A DNA stretch of 32,240 nucleotides from Thermoleophilia bacterium (GCA_020848615.1 JADLHW010000121.1:1-32240); one strand, 5' to 3'; counted from the first letter of the stretch, positions 1 through 7,781 are shown. Notes: generated from the letters alone by a model not told the origin. A program made the numbers and translations.

Positions 1-160
1 CGCAAAACCCCCCGGACGCGCCATGCGACCACGATGGCGAGCCGGGCGGCAATGAAAAGCCCACGCGACAACTGTCAACGGCCGCCGGATCCCATCCCCC
101 TGGCGAGTTGATGCGCAGGTAGCGCCGATCGGTGCCCGTGTGGACGCTGACCCCGGCAGG
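1..160. repeat. Imperfect direct repeat, copy A (cut by window edge)
   Basis: Bases 1-160 match bases 260-420 with an offset of 259-260 nt. Shared blocks include GATGGCGAGCCGGGCGGCAA (33 and 292), the following AATGAAAAGCCCACGCGACA, and GGACGCTGACCCCGGCAGG (142 and 402), with scattered substitutions between them. The 99 nt between the copies is not obviously repeated. No reading frame looks like a real protein. The copy begins at base 1, so further units may lie outside the window. Confidence 0.75.
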
Positions 161-259
161 CTCGAGGCAGCCATTGTGGACGGCGAGGGCCGGGATCCGG
201 GAGCCATGGATGGCGACCTGGAGTCAGCTGCCAAAGCAGGCGCAGGCCGCGGTTCCAGG

Positions 260-420
260 CGCAAACCCCCCGAACGCGCCATACAACAAACGATGGCGAG
301 CCGGGCGGCAATGAAAAGCCCACGCGACAACCGTCAACGGCCGCCGAGCCCCACCCCCCTGGCGAGTTGCGGCGCAGGAGACGACCATCGGTACCCGCAG
401 AGGACGCTGACCCCGGCAGG
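260..420. repeat. Imperfect direct repeat, copy B
   Basis: Second copy of the repeat described at 1-160. It ends 40 nt before the 3' end of the minus-strand epimerase gene. Together the copies make up a gene-free 459 nt stretch. I see no promoter, RNA gene or transposase fragment in it, so its role is unknown. Confidence 0.75.
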
Positions 421-459
421 GGCAGAGCAAGGCGATAACGAGCCGAGTCGCCCGGGCGG

Positions 460-1539
460 TCAACGACCAGGCGATAGGAAACCCGCGACGAGGGCGGCGA
501 TGCGGGACGACGCGTCGCCGTCGCCGTACAGCTCGGGCGGATCGTCCGGGAACCGCGCGGCGGCCAGGGCGGCCCGCACCCTCCCGGCGTCCATCCCGGT
601 GAGCGTGTTCACGCCGGCGTCGACGGTCTCCACCCACTCGGTGGTGTCGCGCAGGGTCACGCACGGCACACGGTGGAAGAACGCCTCCTTCTGCACGCCG
701 CCGGAGTCGGTGACCACCGCGCGGGCGGTCACGAGCAGCGCCGTGAAGTCCAGGTACCCGACGGGCGGCACGAGGCGCACGTTCGGCAGGGAGCGCGCCC
801 GCTCCCACAGCCCGGCGGTCTGGAGCTTCGCCCGGGTGCGCGGGTGCACGGGGAACACCGCGGGGCCGGGGACCGCCTGGAGCACCTCCACCAGCGCCCG
901 CAGGGCCTCCGGCGTGTCGGTGGCCGCCGCCCGGTGGACCGTGATGAGCTCGTAGCCGCCGGGTTCCAGGCCGAACGCCGCGGCGCCGGGCCGTGCGAGG
1001 GCCGCCTCCCGGAACATCAGGGCCGCGTCGAACATCACGTCGCCCACCATGTGCACGCCGTCGGTCACGCCCTCGCGCGCGAGGTTCCGCACGGCGGCCT
1101 CGGTGGGGCACAGCAGCAGACCGGACAGGTGGTCGGTGACCACCCGGTTCTGCTCCTCCGGCATGGACCTGTCGAACGACCGCAGGCCGGCCTCCACGTG
1201 CGCCAGGGGCGTCGCGGTCTTCGCGGCGGCGAGGGCGCCCGCGAGCGTCGTGGTGGTGTCGCCGTACACGAGCACCGCGTCGGGGCGCTCGGAGCCGATG
1301 AGGTCCTCGATGCCGGTGAGCATCCCGGCGAGCTGCTGCAGCGGCGTGCCCTGGCCGATGCCCAGCGCATGGTCCGGGGCGGGGATCCCGAGCTCGTCGA
1401 AGAACAGGTCCGCGAGCTCCGGGTCGTAGTGCTGGCCCGTGTGCACCAGGATCTCCTCGCAGTCCCGGCGCAGGGCCCGGCACAGCGGGGCGGCCTTCAC
1501 GAACTGCGGGCGGTTGCCCACCACCGACATCACGCGCAT
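460..1539 (-). CDS. wecB: UDP-N-acetylglucosamine 2-epimerase, non-hydrolysing
   Basis: Interconverts UDP-GlcNAc and UDP-ManNAc in the cytoplasm, supplying ManNAc units for cell-surface polysaccharide. The 359-aa length is normal for the family. Family landmarks appear in order: HTGQHYD near residue 36, YGDTTTT with the catalytic-region Asp, HVEAGLRS with the conserved Glu, EEQNR with the second Glu, VHPRTR with the conserved His, and VTDSGGVQKEA for UDP binding. The ATG start at 1539 lies 10 nt after the stop of the YmdB-like gene, so the two are probably co-transcribed. No other polysaccharide genes lie in the window, so the polymer served cannot be told. The gene ends next to the direct repeats. 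Confidence 0.95.
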   Translation of the reverse strand: MRVMSVVGNRPQFVKAAPLCRALRRDCEEILVHTGQHYDPELADLFFDELGIPAPDHALGIGQGTPLQQLAGMLTGIEDLIGSERPDAVLVYGDTTTTLAGALAAAKTATPLAHVEAGLRSFDRSMPEEQNRVVTDHLSGLLLCPTEAAVRNLAREGVTDGVHMVGDVMFDAALMFREAALARPGAAAFGLEPGGYELITVHRAAATDTPEALRALVEVLQAVPGPAVFPVHPRTRAKLQTAGLWERARSLPNVRLVPPVGYLDFTALLVTARAVVTDSGGVQKEAFFHRVPCVTLRDTTEWVETVDAGVNTLTGMDAGRVRAALAAARFPDDPPELYGDGDASSRIAALVAGFLSPGR

Positions 1540-1549
1540 GGGCCGAACC

Positions 1550-2332
1550 CTACGGGGCGACGCTGATGGCCTCGATCGACACGGCGCGTCCGTCGTCGCC
1601 GCAGCGCACCACGGCGCCCTGCACCAGCAGCTCGCCGTCGGCGGGCTCGAACCGTCCCTTCGCGCCGTTGCGGAAGCGGTTGACGATGATGTCGCTGCGC
1701 ACCCCGATGACCGAGTCGTGCGGTCCGCTCATCCCGAGGTCGGTCATGTAGGCGGTGCCCCCGGCGAACACGCGGGCGTCGGCGGTCTGGATGTGGGTGT
1801 GGGTGCCGACCACCGCCGTGACCCGCCCGTCCAGGTACCGGCCCAGCGCGACCTTCTCGGACGTCGCCTCCGCGTGGTGGTCCACGAACACCCACCGGGC
1901 GTCGCGGTGCGCCAGGTCGACCAGCTCGTCGATGATCGCGAACGGCGGCGCCGCGGCCTCCATGAACACGGATCCCTGGATGTTGATCACGGCCGCCGGT
2001 CCGGCCCGCGTGTCCACCACGGCCAGGCCGCCGCCGGGCAGGCCGCTGCCGGGCAGGTTCGCGGGTCGCAGCACGCGCGGGTCGTCGCGCAGCACCGCGT
2101 GGAAGTCCCGGCGCTTGAGGGAGTGGTTGCCGCCGGTGAGCACGTCCACCCCGGCGTCCAGCAGCTCCCCCGCCTGGCGGGCGGAGGTCCCCGTGCCGTC
2201 CGCGGCGTTCTCGGCGTTCACGATCAGCAGGTCCGGGGCGTACCGCTCGCGCAGCGACGGCAGCAGCGACAGCACCGACCGGAGTCCGCTGCCGGCGACG
2301 ACGTCGCCGATCAGGAGCGCGGTGAGGCCCAT
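1550..2332 (-). CDS. ymdB: YmdB-type metallophosphoesterase (TIGR00282-like)
   Basis: Predicted dimetal phosphodiesterase; characterised Bacillus YmdB hydrolyses 2',3'-cyclic nucleotides and affects biofilm and motility programmes. All 260 residues fit the family. The metal-site motifs are visible: GDVVAGSG (Asp10), VNAENAADGTG (Glu41), TGGNHSL (Asn69, His70), VDHHAEATSEK and GTHTHIQTAD, followed by YMTDLGMSGP. The ATG overlaps the stop of the upstream M23-like gene (TGATG at about 2330-2334), indicating translational coupling. The substrate in this organism is not shown by the sequence. The symbol is assigned by family only. Confidence 0.88.
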   Translation of the reverse strand: MGLTALLIGDVVAGSGLRSVLSLLPSLRERYAPDLLIVNAENAADGTGTSARQAGELLDAGVDVLTGGNHSLKRRDFHAVLRDDPRVLRPANLPGSGLPGGGLAVVDTRAGPAAVINIQGSVFMEAAAPPFAIIDELVDLAHRDARWVFVDHHAEATSEKVALGRYLDGRVTAVVGTHTHIQTADARVFAGGTAYMTDLGMSGPHDSVIGVRSDIIVNRFRNGAKGRFEPADGELLVQGAVVRCGDDGRAVSIEAISVAP

Positions 2333-3063
2333 CAGTCGAGGCCCGTCCGCACGACCTCGATCGCCACGTGGTTGCCCGCGTCGGCGGTGTACCGGGACAG
2401 CTCCTGGTCGACCACCCCGGACAGGTCGAGGACCTCGCCCAGCGGCGTCTGCCCGGCCCGCACCGCCTGCCCCACGGTGGGCATGGCCGAGCCGTCGTGC
2501 GCCCCGATGTGGGTCAGCACGACCAGCACGTCACCGGCGTTCTGCGGCTCCACGCTCACCTGATACCCCTGCACCCTGCCGCGCAGCACCCAGGGGCTCA
2601 CCCCGACCACGACGGCGTCCACGGGGGAGTACACCAGGGTGCCGGCGGGGGCGCCCACGTCCACGGCGGCCCGCTCGGGCCCCGGCCTGCCGTTGCGCGG
2701 GGAGGTGTGGTACTCCAGGTCCCCCACCGGCTGGAGTTCCACGGAGGTGGGGTTGTCCGAGGCATGGAAGGCGATGGCGGTGATGCGCGTCTGGTCGATG
2801 GGCAGGCGCAGCTCCACCAGCCCGGCGCGGGCGATGGGGAGGTCCTTCGGGCGGTCGCCCGGGCCGATCGGGATCTCTGGTGCGGTCAGCCCGCCCGCCC
2901 CCTCGTCGGAGTTCCCCAGCACGACCCACAGGGTCGCCAAGAGGAGCGCCACGACGATCGCCGGCACGACCGCCGAGACGGCGGCCCGGCGGCGCCGCCG
3001 CCGGAGCTCGGTCCGGCGCCGCGCCCGGCGGTTGGCGAGCTGCTGCCTGGTCAACGGCGGCAT
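2332..3063 (-). CDS. Membrane-anchored degenerate LytM/M23-like protein
   Basis: The N-terminus is very basic (many Arg in residues 11-27), followed by one membrane helix at about 28-50, then an extracytoplasmic region of about 190 residues. The C-terminal part follows the M23 peptidase fold pattern: AVDVGAPAGTLVYSPVD resembles the HxxxD strand, LTHIGAHD the YaHL strand, VRAGQTPLG the GqxiG turn, and GNHVAIEV the HxH strand. The first zinc His and the second His of HxH are absent, so peptidase activity is unlikely; a scaffold or activator role is an inference. The start is set at ATG 3063 because GGGAGG precedes it. In-frame GTG 3096 and ATG 3084 are alternatives. It heads the minus-strand operon with the YmdB-like gene and wecB. 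Confidence 0.7.
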   Translation of the reverse strand: MPPLTRQQLANRRARRRTELRRRRRRAAVSAVVPAIVVALLLATLWVVLGNSDEGAGGLTAPEIPIGPGDRPKDLPIARAGLVELRLPIDQTRITAIAFHASDNPTSVELQPVGDLEYHTSPRNGRPGPERAAVDVGAPAGTLVYSPVDAVVVGVSPWVLRGRVQGYQVSVEPQNAGDVLVVLTHIGAHDGSAMPTVGQAVRAGQTPLGEVLDLSGVVDQELSRYTADAGNHVAIEVVRTGLD

Positions 3064-3133
3064 CGGCCTCCCAGGTTCGCACATCTGGACATGCACCCGG
3101 ACCGACCCGGTGGGTACGGCCGACGGGGCCCAC

Positions 3134-3139
3134 TAGGAT
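3134..3139 (+). promoter_or_regulatory. -10-like box TAGGAT before the AI-2E-family gene
   Basis: TAGGAT lies 9 nt before the ATG at 3149. This spacing would put transcription start at or very near the start codon, a leaderless arrangement seen repeatedly in this window. No clear -35 is seen. Confidence 0.45.
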
Positions 3140-3148
3140 CGGTGTGCG

Positions 3149-4372
3149 ATGAGCGGCGCCCCGCCCACGCCCCCCTGGGCCATCTTCCTGACGGCCACCG
3201 CGGCGCTGGTGGCGCTGTGGATCCTGGGGCAGGCCATCGGCCACGTGCTCATCGTGTTCGCGTTCTCGATGGTCCTCGCGCTGCTGCTGAACCCCGCGGT
3301 GCGGATGTTCCGCCGCCTCCGGGTGCCGCGGGGGCTCGCCGTGCTGCTGGTGTTCCTCATCCTCATCGGCACGGTCGGCGGCACCGTCACGCTGGTCATC
3401 TCACCGGTGCGCGGCCAGGTGGAGGAGATCCAGGAGAACCTGCCGGCCTACACCGACCAGGCGAACCGCCAGGTCGACCGGCTGCAGCGGTTCTTCGACG
3501 ACCGCGGCGTGAACGTCGACGTCAAGGAGCGGCTCGGCGAGGCCATCACCGCCGTCGAGGAACGGGCCTCGGAGGCCGCCGACAACCTGCTGTCGTACTC
3601 CCTGGACGTGCTCGGGGTGCTGGTCACCCTCATCATCGTCCTGGTGAGCACCGTGTACATGCTGCTCGACGCGCCGCGCATGCTGCGGTTCGCCCGGCGC
3701 CTGGGCGGGCCGCCGACCGCGGCGTTCCTGCGCCGCACCGAGCGGACCCTGGTGGAGTACATGAAGGCCCAGGTGCTGGTGTCGATGATCATCGGGACCT
3801 CCGCGGGCCTGGTGCTGTGGCTCTACGGGGTCACGGGCATCTTCCCGCTGGGCGCGACGTTCGCCGTGGCCTTCGCGACGTGGGTGTTCGTGATGGAGTT
3901 CATCCCCTACGTGGGGCCCATCCTGGGGGCGGTCCCCCCGCTGCTGCTGGCGCTGGTGACCTCGCCCGTCGCCGCGATCTGGGTGGTGGTGGCGTTCCTG
4001 GCCATCCACCAGCTCGAGGGCCACGTGGTCGTGCCCAAGGTCATGGGCGACGCCGTGGGGGTGCATCCGCTGGTCGTGATCTTCGGCCTGCTGGTGGGCG
4101 AGCAGCTGGCGGGCCTGGTGGGGGTGGTGCTCGCCATCCCCATGGTCGTCGTGGTGAAGGAGGCCGCGGTGTTCGCCTCGGACCGGCTGTTCGAGCGCCG
4201 TCGCGCCATGGAGGCCGCCGAGCAGGCCCCGCCGGAGCCCGTGCCGGTGGTGGTCGTGGGCGAGCGGGACCCGGCGGGCGACACGGCGGAGCTCGGGCCC
4301 GTCACCCAGCCGTCCGTGCCGCGTGAGGCCCCCGGGGGGCTGGCGGGAGGCTCCGTCGCCGCCGACGGCTGA
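3149..4372 (+). CDS. AI-2E family transporter (TqsA/PerM-like permease)
   Basis: A 407-aa multi-spanning membrane protein of the PF01594 type. Two hydrophobic segments at about 9-80 are followed by a polar region at about 90-150 (VEEIQENLPAYTDQANRQVD), then more helices with FIPYVGPILGAVPPLL, AIHQLEGHVVVPKVMG and the last helix EQLAGLVGVVLAIPMVVV, all family hallmarks. The C-terminal 60 residues are a cytoplasmic Pro/Glu/Val-rich tail. Members export diverse small molecules or act as Na+/H+ antiporters, so the AI-2 substrate should not be assumed. The start is ATG 3149, divergent from the M23-like gene across 85 nt. The ABC ATPase starts 5 nt after the stop, suggesting one transcript. Confidence 0.88.
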   Translation: MSGAPPTPPWAIFLTATAALVALWILGQAIGHVLIVFAFSMVLALLLNPAVRMFRRLRVPRGLAVLLVFLILIGTVGGTVTLVISPVRGQVEEIQENLPAYTDQANRQVDRLQRFFDDRGVNVDVKERLGEAITAVEERASEAADNLLSYSLDVLGVLVTLIIVLVSTVYMLLDAPRMLRFARRLGGPPTAAFLRRTERTLVEYMKAQVLVSMIIGTSAGLVLWLYGVTGIFPLGATFAVAFATWVFVMEFIPYVGPILGAVPPLLLALVTSPVAAIWVVVAFLAIHQLEGHVVVPKVMGDAVGVHPLVVIFGLLVGEQLAGLVGVVLAIPMVVVVKEAAVFASDRLFERRRAMEAAEQAPPEPVPVVVVGERDPAGDTAELGPVTQPSVPREAPGGLAGGSVAADG

Positions 4373-4376
4373 CCCC

Positions 4377-5105
4377 ATGGACGCCCGTCCCCTCATGGAG
4401 GCGCGCGCGCTGGTGCGCCGCTACCGGCGCTTCGTGGCGCTCGACGGCGTCGACATGCGCCTGTCGCCGGGTGAGTCCGTGGCGCTCCTGGGTCCCAACG
4501 GGGCGGGCAAGACCACGCTCCTGGAGCTGCTGGCGGGCGTCGCGCGCCCGTCGGAGGGCACCGTCACCTGGAACGGCGACGGCGCCGTGCGCGTGGGCTG
4601 GGTCCCGCAGCGCCCCGCGGTGTACCAGCGCCTCACCGCGCGGGAGAACCTGCGCCTGTTCGCCGGCCTGGAGGGCGCGGAGGACCCGGCCGCCGAGGCC
4701 GCGCGGCTGCTGGAGCGGGCCGACCTGGAGGCGGTGGCCGGCCGTCCCGCCGGGAGCCTGTCCACGGGCACGCTGCAGCGCCTGAACCTCGCGGTCGCAC
4801 TCGCCGGACGGCCCGCGGCACTGCTGCTGGACGAGCCCACCGCGACGCTCTCCCCCGATCAGCGGCTGCGGCTGTGGGAGTGGCTCGGCGACCTCCGGGC
4901 CGCGGACGAGCTGGCCCTGGTGTTCTCCACCCAGTCCGTGCAGGAGGCCGCCCGCCACGGTGACCGCATGGTGGTGATCGCCCGGGGCAGGTGCGCGTTC
5001 GCGGGCGGCATGCCCGAGCTCATGGACCGCTGGGGATCGCGGCAGGACGGCGCCGACGCCGACGAGCGGGCGTTCCTGCGCCTGGTGGAGGGCACCCCGG
5101 CGTGA
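4377..5105 (+). CDS. ABC transporter ATP-binding protein with a non-canonical H-loop
   Basis: A 242-aa ATPase subunit that would power the permease encoded immediately downstream. Visible motifs are Walker A GPNGAGKT (39-46), Q-loop WVPQRP (about 75-80), a signature LSTGTLQR (128-135; usual form LSGGxxQR) and Walker B LLLDEP (149-154). The switch position reads FSTQS, so Gln186 replaces the usual H-loop His. The start is ATG 4377, which follows the previous stop by 4 nt; an upstream in-frame ATG at 4323 would overlap the permease gene, and ATG 4395 is another option. The stop overlaps the next gene's GTG (GTGA at 5102). The family resembles ABC-2/CcmA-type exporters; the substrate is unknown. 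Confidence 0.9.
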   Translation: MDARPLMEARALVRRYRRFVALDGVDMRLSPGESVALLGPNGAGKTTLLELLAGVARPSEGTVTWNGDGAVRVGWVPQRPAVYQRLTARENLRLFAGLEGAEDPAAEAARLLERADLEAVAGRPAGSLSTGTLQRLNLAVALAGRPAALLLDEPTATLSPDQRLRLWEWLGDLRAADELALVFSTQSVQEAARHGDRMVVIARGRCAFAGGMPELMDRWGSRQDGADADERAFLRLVEGTPA

Positions 5106-6436
5106 GCGGCGTGCTGGCCCTGTTCGCGAAGGACCTGCGGCTGCTGGTGCGGGCGCCGCTGATGCTGGCGGTGCTGGTGGGCTACCCGCTGCTGGTCGCG
5201 CTGCTGGTCGCCGCCGCACTGCAGGGCGAGGACCGCCGCCCGGTGGTGGCCCTGGTGAGCCTGGACACGCCGGGCCGCACCGTGCAGGTGGGCGACCGCC
5301 GCCTGTCGGTCGACGACTACGTGGACCGCCTGCGCGAGGAGGTGGACGTGGAGCGGCTGCCGGCGGGTCGCGCGCGGCAGGAGCTGGACGCGGGCCGCGT
5401 GGCGGCGGTGCTGACGATCCCCGAGGGGTTCATCGCCGACCTGCAGTCCGGCGTGCGCCAGCCGACGCTGGAGCTGGTCACCTCACGGCGGTCGCCCATC
5501 GAGGGCGAGGCGATCCAGCGGCGGCTGGAGTCGGCGGTCTACCGCTTCAACCAGGGGCTCGCCCAGGGGTACGTGAAGCAGGTCCTGCAGCTGGTGGACT
5601 TCATCGTGAACGGCGGGAGCATCGCGGTGCTCGGCCGGCAGGGCGACGTGGTGGGCCTGGTGCGCGGCCGGCAGCTCATCCTGGACGCCCAGGCGCAGCT
5701 GCGGCGCCAGGGCGACGCGCGGCTCGCCCTGCGGCTGGAACCGCTCGTCACCTTCATCGACGAGACCCAGAACAACCTGGACCTCGCGCGGCCGGCGGCC
5801 ACGGCGATCAGCAGCCCCATCCGGCTGACGACCCGGGAGGGCGCCAGGGGGCGCGAGCCCCTGTCGGCGTTCGGCATGGCGGGGGCGCTGCTGGTGAGCC
5901 TGGCCCTGGCCGGCGTGCTGCTCGCCGCCGCGGGCATCGCCTCGGAGCGCGAGGAGAACACCCTGGTGCGGCTGCGGCGGGGGCTGGTGCCCCTGCCGCT
6001 GGTGGTGCTGGAGAAGGTGCTGTTCAGCGCCCTGGCGTGCCTCGTGGTGGGCATGGTGCTGCTGGGCGCCGTGGCGGGGCTCACGGACCTCGCGGTGGGC
6101 CGGTGGGCGGCATGGCCCGGCGTGCTGCTGCTCGCAGGCGCCGCGTTCGGGGCGTTCGGGGCCCTGGTGGGGTCGGCCGCGCGCGAGACGCGCACCGCGC
6201 TGCTGGCGGCCCTCATGCTGAGCCTGCCCCTGGTGTTCGTGGGGCTCATCCCCGGCGACCGGATCGGGGTGGTGGCCGACGTCGTGCCCTTCGGCCCGGC
6301 GTTCGACGTGTTCCGGGCCCTGCTCGCGGACCCGACCCTCGGGTCGGTGCGCGGTCCCCTGGTGCTCCTGGGCGTCCTGGCGGCGGCCCTCACCGCGCTG
6401 GCGGCGGTCGTCCTGCGGCGCCGGGCCACGGCGTAG
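5102..6436 (+). CDS. ABC-2 type transporter permease
   Basis: A 444-aa permease. One helix near residues 15-38 is followed by an extracytoplasmic loop of about 230 residues, then a C-terminal block of about five helices beginning near GMAGALLVSLALAGVLLAA. This is the ABC2_membrane_3 architecture. The motif ASEREENTLVRLRRGLVP, near the coupling-helix position, is typical of drug and lipid ABC-2 exporters. The start is GTG 5102, overlapping the ATPase stop by 4 nt. With a single permease gene the transporter would be a homodimer with two copies of the ATPase. Nothing shows the substrate. Confidence 0.87.
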   Translation: MSGVLALFAKDLRLLVRAPLMLAVLVGYPLLVALLVAAALQGEDRRPVVALVSLDTPGRTVQVGDRRLSVDDYVDRLREEVDVERLPAGRARQELDAGRVAAVLTIPEGFIADLQSGVRQPTLELVTSRRSPIEGEAIQRRLESAVYRFNQGLAQGYVKQVLQLVDFIVNGGSIAVLGRQGDVVGLVRGRQLILDAQAQLRRQGDARLALRLEPLVTFIDETQNNLDLARPAATAISSPIRLTTREGARGREPLSAFGMAGALLVSLALAGVLLAAAGIASEREENTLVRLRRGLVPLPLVVLEKVLFSALACLVVGMVLLGAVAGLTDLAVGRWAAWPGVLLLAGAAFGAFGALVGSAARETRTALLAALMLSLPLVFVGLIPGDRIGVVADVVPFGPAFDVFRALLADPTLGSVRGPLVLLGVLAAALTALAAVVLRRRATA

Positions 6437-6448
6437 CGCCCGCGGGCG

Positions 6449-7057
6449 TCAGGGGGCGAACGCGCGGCGCACGGCGAGGGCCCGCGCGAGGCGGCGCAGG
6501 TACTCGCCGCGGTCCACGAGCTCGGCCCCGAACCGCGCGGTGTGCTCGGTGGCCATCTGGATGTCCCACAGCACGTAGTCGCGCTCGGCGAGGCGCCGGG
6601 CGGTGGCCCACAGCGCCACGTTGCCGGCGTCCGGGGCGCGGTGGAACATGCTCTCGGAGGTGAACAGCCCGCCCAGGGCCACGCCGAACAGACCGCCCGC
6701 CAGGCGGCCGTCGCGCCAGCACTCCACGGTGTGGCAGTGCCCGGCCATGTGCAGCGCCTCGTAGGCGTCCACCAGGCGCGGGCTCAGCCACGTGCCGTCA
6801 CGGCGGCGAACCGCGCAGGCCTCCAGCACCTCCCGGACGGCGGTGTCCACGCGCACCTCGTACTCGCCGCGCCGCACGGCGCGCGCCACCGAGCGGGGGG
6901 TGCGGAAGCCGTCCACGGGGATCACCGCCCGCGGGTCGGCCTCGTAGAACTCGACCGGGCCGCCCGGGTGGGCCGGGTCGTCCATCGGGAACGCGCCGTG
7001 CGCGTACGCCGCCAGGAGCGCCCGCGGCTGCAGCACTTCGTGCGCCCGGTGCCTCAT
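6449..7057 (-). CDS. aat: Leucyl/phenylalanyl-tRNA-protein transferase
   Basis: Transfers Leu or Phe from aminoacyl-tRNA to N-terminal Arg/Lys of proteins, creating N-degrons for ClpS/ClpAP. The 202 aa from ATG 7057 contain the family pattern: AYAHGAFPMDD, TWLSPRLVDAYEALHMAGHC, HTVECWRDGRLAGGLFGVALG, FTSESMFHRAPDAGNVAL and the WDIQ segment. The usual FxGESMF is FTSESMF and the usual ASKxAL is AGNVAL, so the protein is somewhat divergent. Earlier in-frame starts to 7099 would overlap the divergent regulator's promoter. A -10-like CATAAT on the minus strand (7084-7079) lies 21 nt upstream. The gene is convergent with the ABC permease. Confidence 0.88.
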   Translation of the reverse strand: MRHRAHEVLQPRALLAAYAHGAFPMDDPAHPGGPVEFYEADPRAVIPVDGFRTPRSVARAVRRGEYEVRVDTAVREVLEACAVRRRDGTWLSPRLVDAYEALHMAGHCHTVECWRDGRLAGGLFGVALGGLFTSESMFHRAPDAGNVALWATARRLAERDYVLWDIQMATEHTARFGAELVDRGEYLRRLARALAVRRAFAP

Positions 7058-7071
7058 ATGCCCCGGCCGGA

Positions 7072-7113
7072 CGTCCACATTATGCTTGCACCGGCCCACA
7101 TGGACGCTATTGT
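7072..7113. promoter_or_regulatory. Divergent aat/regulator promoter region with half-sites
   Basis: On the plus strand TTGCAC (7086-7091) and TATTGT (7108-7113) are 16 nt apart, a plausible sigma-70-type promoter ending 7 nt before ATG 7121. On the minus strand CATAAT (7084-7079) would serve aat. Two elements resembling one arm of the palindrome at 7756-7781 occur here in the same orientation, 21 nt apart: TCCACATT at 7074 and CCCACATG at 7095. This suggests autoregulation by the adjacent winged-helix protein, as an inference. Confidence 0.5.
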
Positions 7114-7120
7114 GGCCATG

Positions 7121-7720
7121 ATGGACTTCACCTCACCCATGCGCGTCGTGAGCGGCGGCCTGGACGGCCCGGTGCTCGCGGTGCTGGCCCGGGCGGACCG
7201 GCCGCTCACGGGACGCGAGGTCGCACGCATCGCCGGGCAATCGTCGCACAGCGGCGTGCGCGGCGCGTTGCACCGCCTGGAGACCCAGGGCGTCGTCATC
7301 GCCCTGCCGGCGGGCCGCGCGGTGATCTACCAGCTCAACCGCGAGCACCTGGCGGCGCCGCACATCCTGGCGCTGGCCGCGCTGCCCGAGGAACTGCCCC
7401 GGCGACTGCGGGAGCGGGTGCGGTCGTGGGACCCCCAGCCCGTGTGGGCGGTGCTGGTGGGGCCGGTCGCGCAGGGCACGGCCGGCCCCGACGACCCCCT
7501 GGAGCTGCTGGTGGTGCGCCCGGACGAGGTGGACCGCGAGCAGCCCGCCTGGCGCGCGCAGGTGGACGCGCTGCGCAGGGACGTGGCCGCCTGGACCGGC
7601 AACCCGGTGCGCCTGGCCGAGCACGCCGTGGAGGACCTGGAGGCGGGCGCGGCCGCCGAGCTGGTGCGCGAGGCGCTCATCGACGGCGTCGACCTGGCCG
7701 GATCGCCGGGCGCCTATTAG
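7121..7720 (+). CDS. Winged-helix regulator with degenerate nucleotidyltransferase-like domain
   Basis: A 199-aa cytoplasmic protein, probably a DNA-binding regulator. Residues 10-75 form a winged helix: VLAVLARADRPLTGREVARI, then SSHSGVRGALHRLETQGVV and the wing IALPAGRAVIYQLNREH. The C-terminal part resembles MNT-type minimal nucleotidyltransferase domains often found behind such winged helices, but the catalytic GSxARG...DSDxDLLV pattern has decayed to LVGPVAQGTAGPDDPLELLV, so transferase activity is unlikely. ATG 7121 is chosen because a promoter ends just upstream; in-frame ATGs at 7118, 7100 and 7082 are alternatives. It lies 158 nt upstream of hemB on the same strand, so heme genes are plausible targets. 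Confidence 0.72.
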   Translation: MDFTSPMRVVSGGLDGPVLAVLARADRPLTGREVARIAGQSSHSGVRGALHRLETQGVVIALPAGRAVIYQLNREHLAAPHILALAALPEELPRRLRERVRSWDPQPVWAVLVGPVAQGTAGPDDPLELLVVRPDEVDREQPAWRAQVDALRRDVAAWTGNPVRLAEHAVEDLEAGAAAELVREALIDGVDLAGSPGAY

Positions 7721-7755
7721 GACGGCATTCCGGCCGCCGCGGCCGTGTGACAACG

Positions 7756-7781
7756 CATGTGGATGAAATAGCGTCCACATG
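7756..7781. promoter_or_regulatory. 26 bp palindrome, likely operator upstream of hemB
   Basis: Arms CATGTGGA (7756-7763) and TCCACATG (7774-7781) are perfect 8 bp inverted repeats with dyad centre at 7768.5, plus further inner matches. The A/T-containing centre stands out in this GC-rich DNA. A GGAGGTGA string overlaps the right end at 7781-7788. Related half-sites occur at 7074 and 7095 near the regulator's own promoter. Size and symmetry fit a dimeric winged-helix binding site; the binding protein is inferred from adjacency. Confidence 0.6.

Noticed and set aside
1-420. CRISPR array
   Set aside because: Only two long, diverged copies are present with about 100 nt between; there are no short identical repeats and no cas genes in the window.
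140-955. 271-aa plus-strand frame across the repeat region and the end of wecB
   Set aside because: Most of it is the antisense of wecB; the repeat part is Arg/Pro-rich and has no ribosome-binding site.
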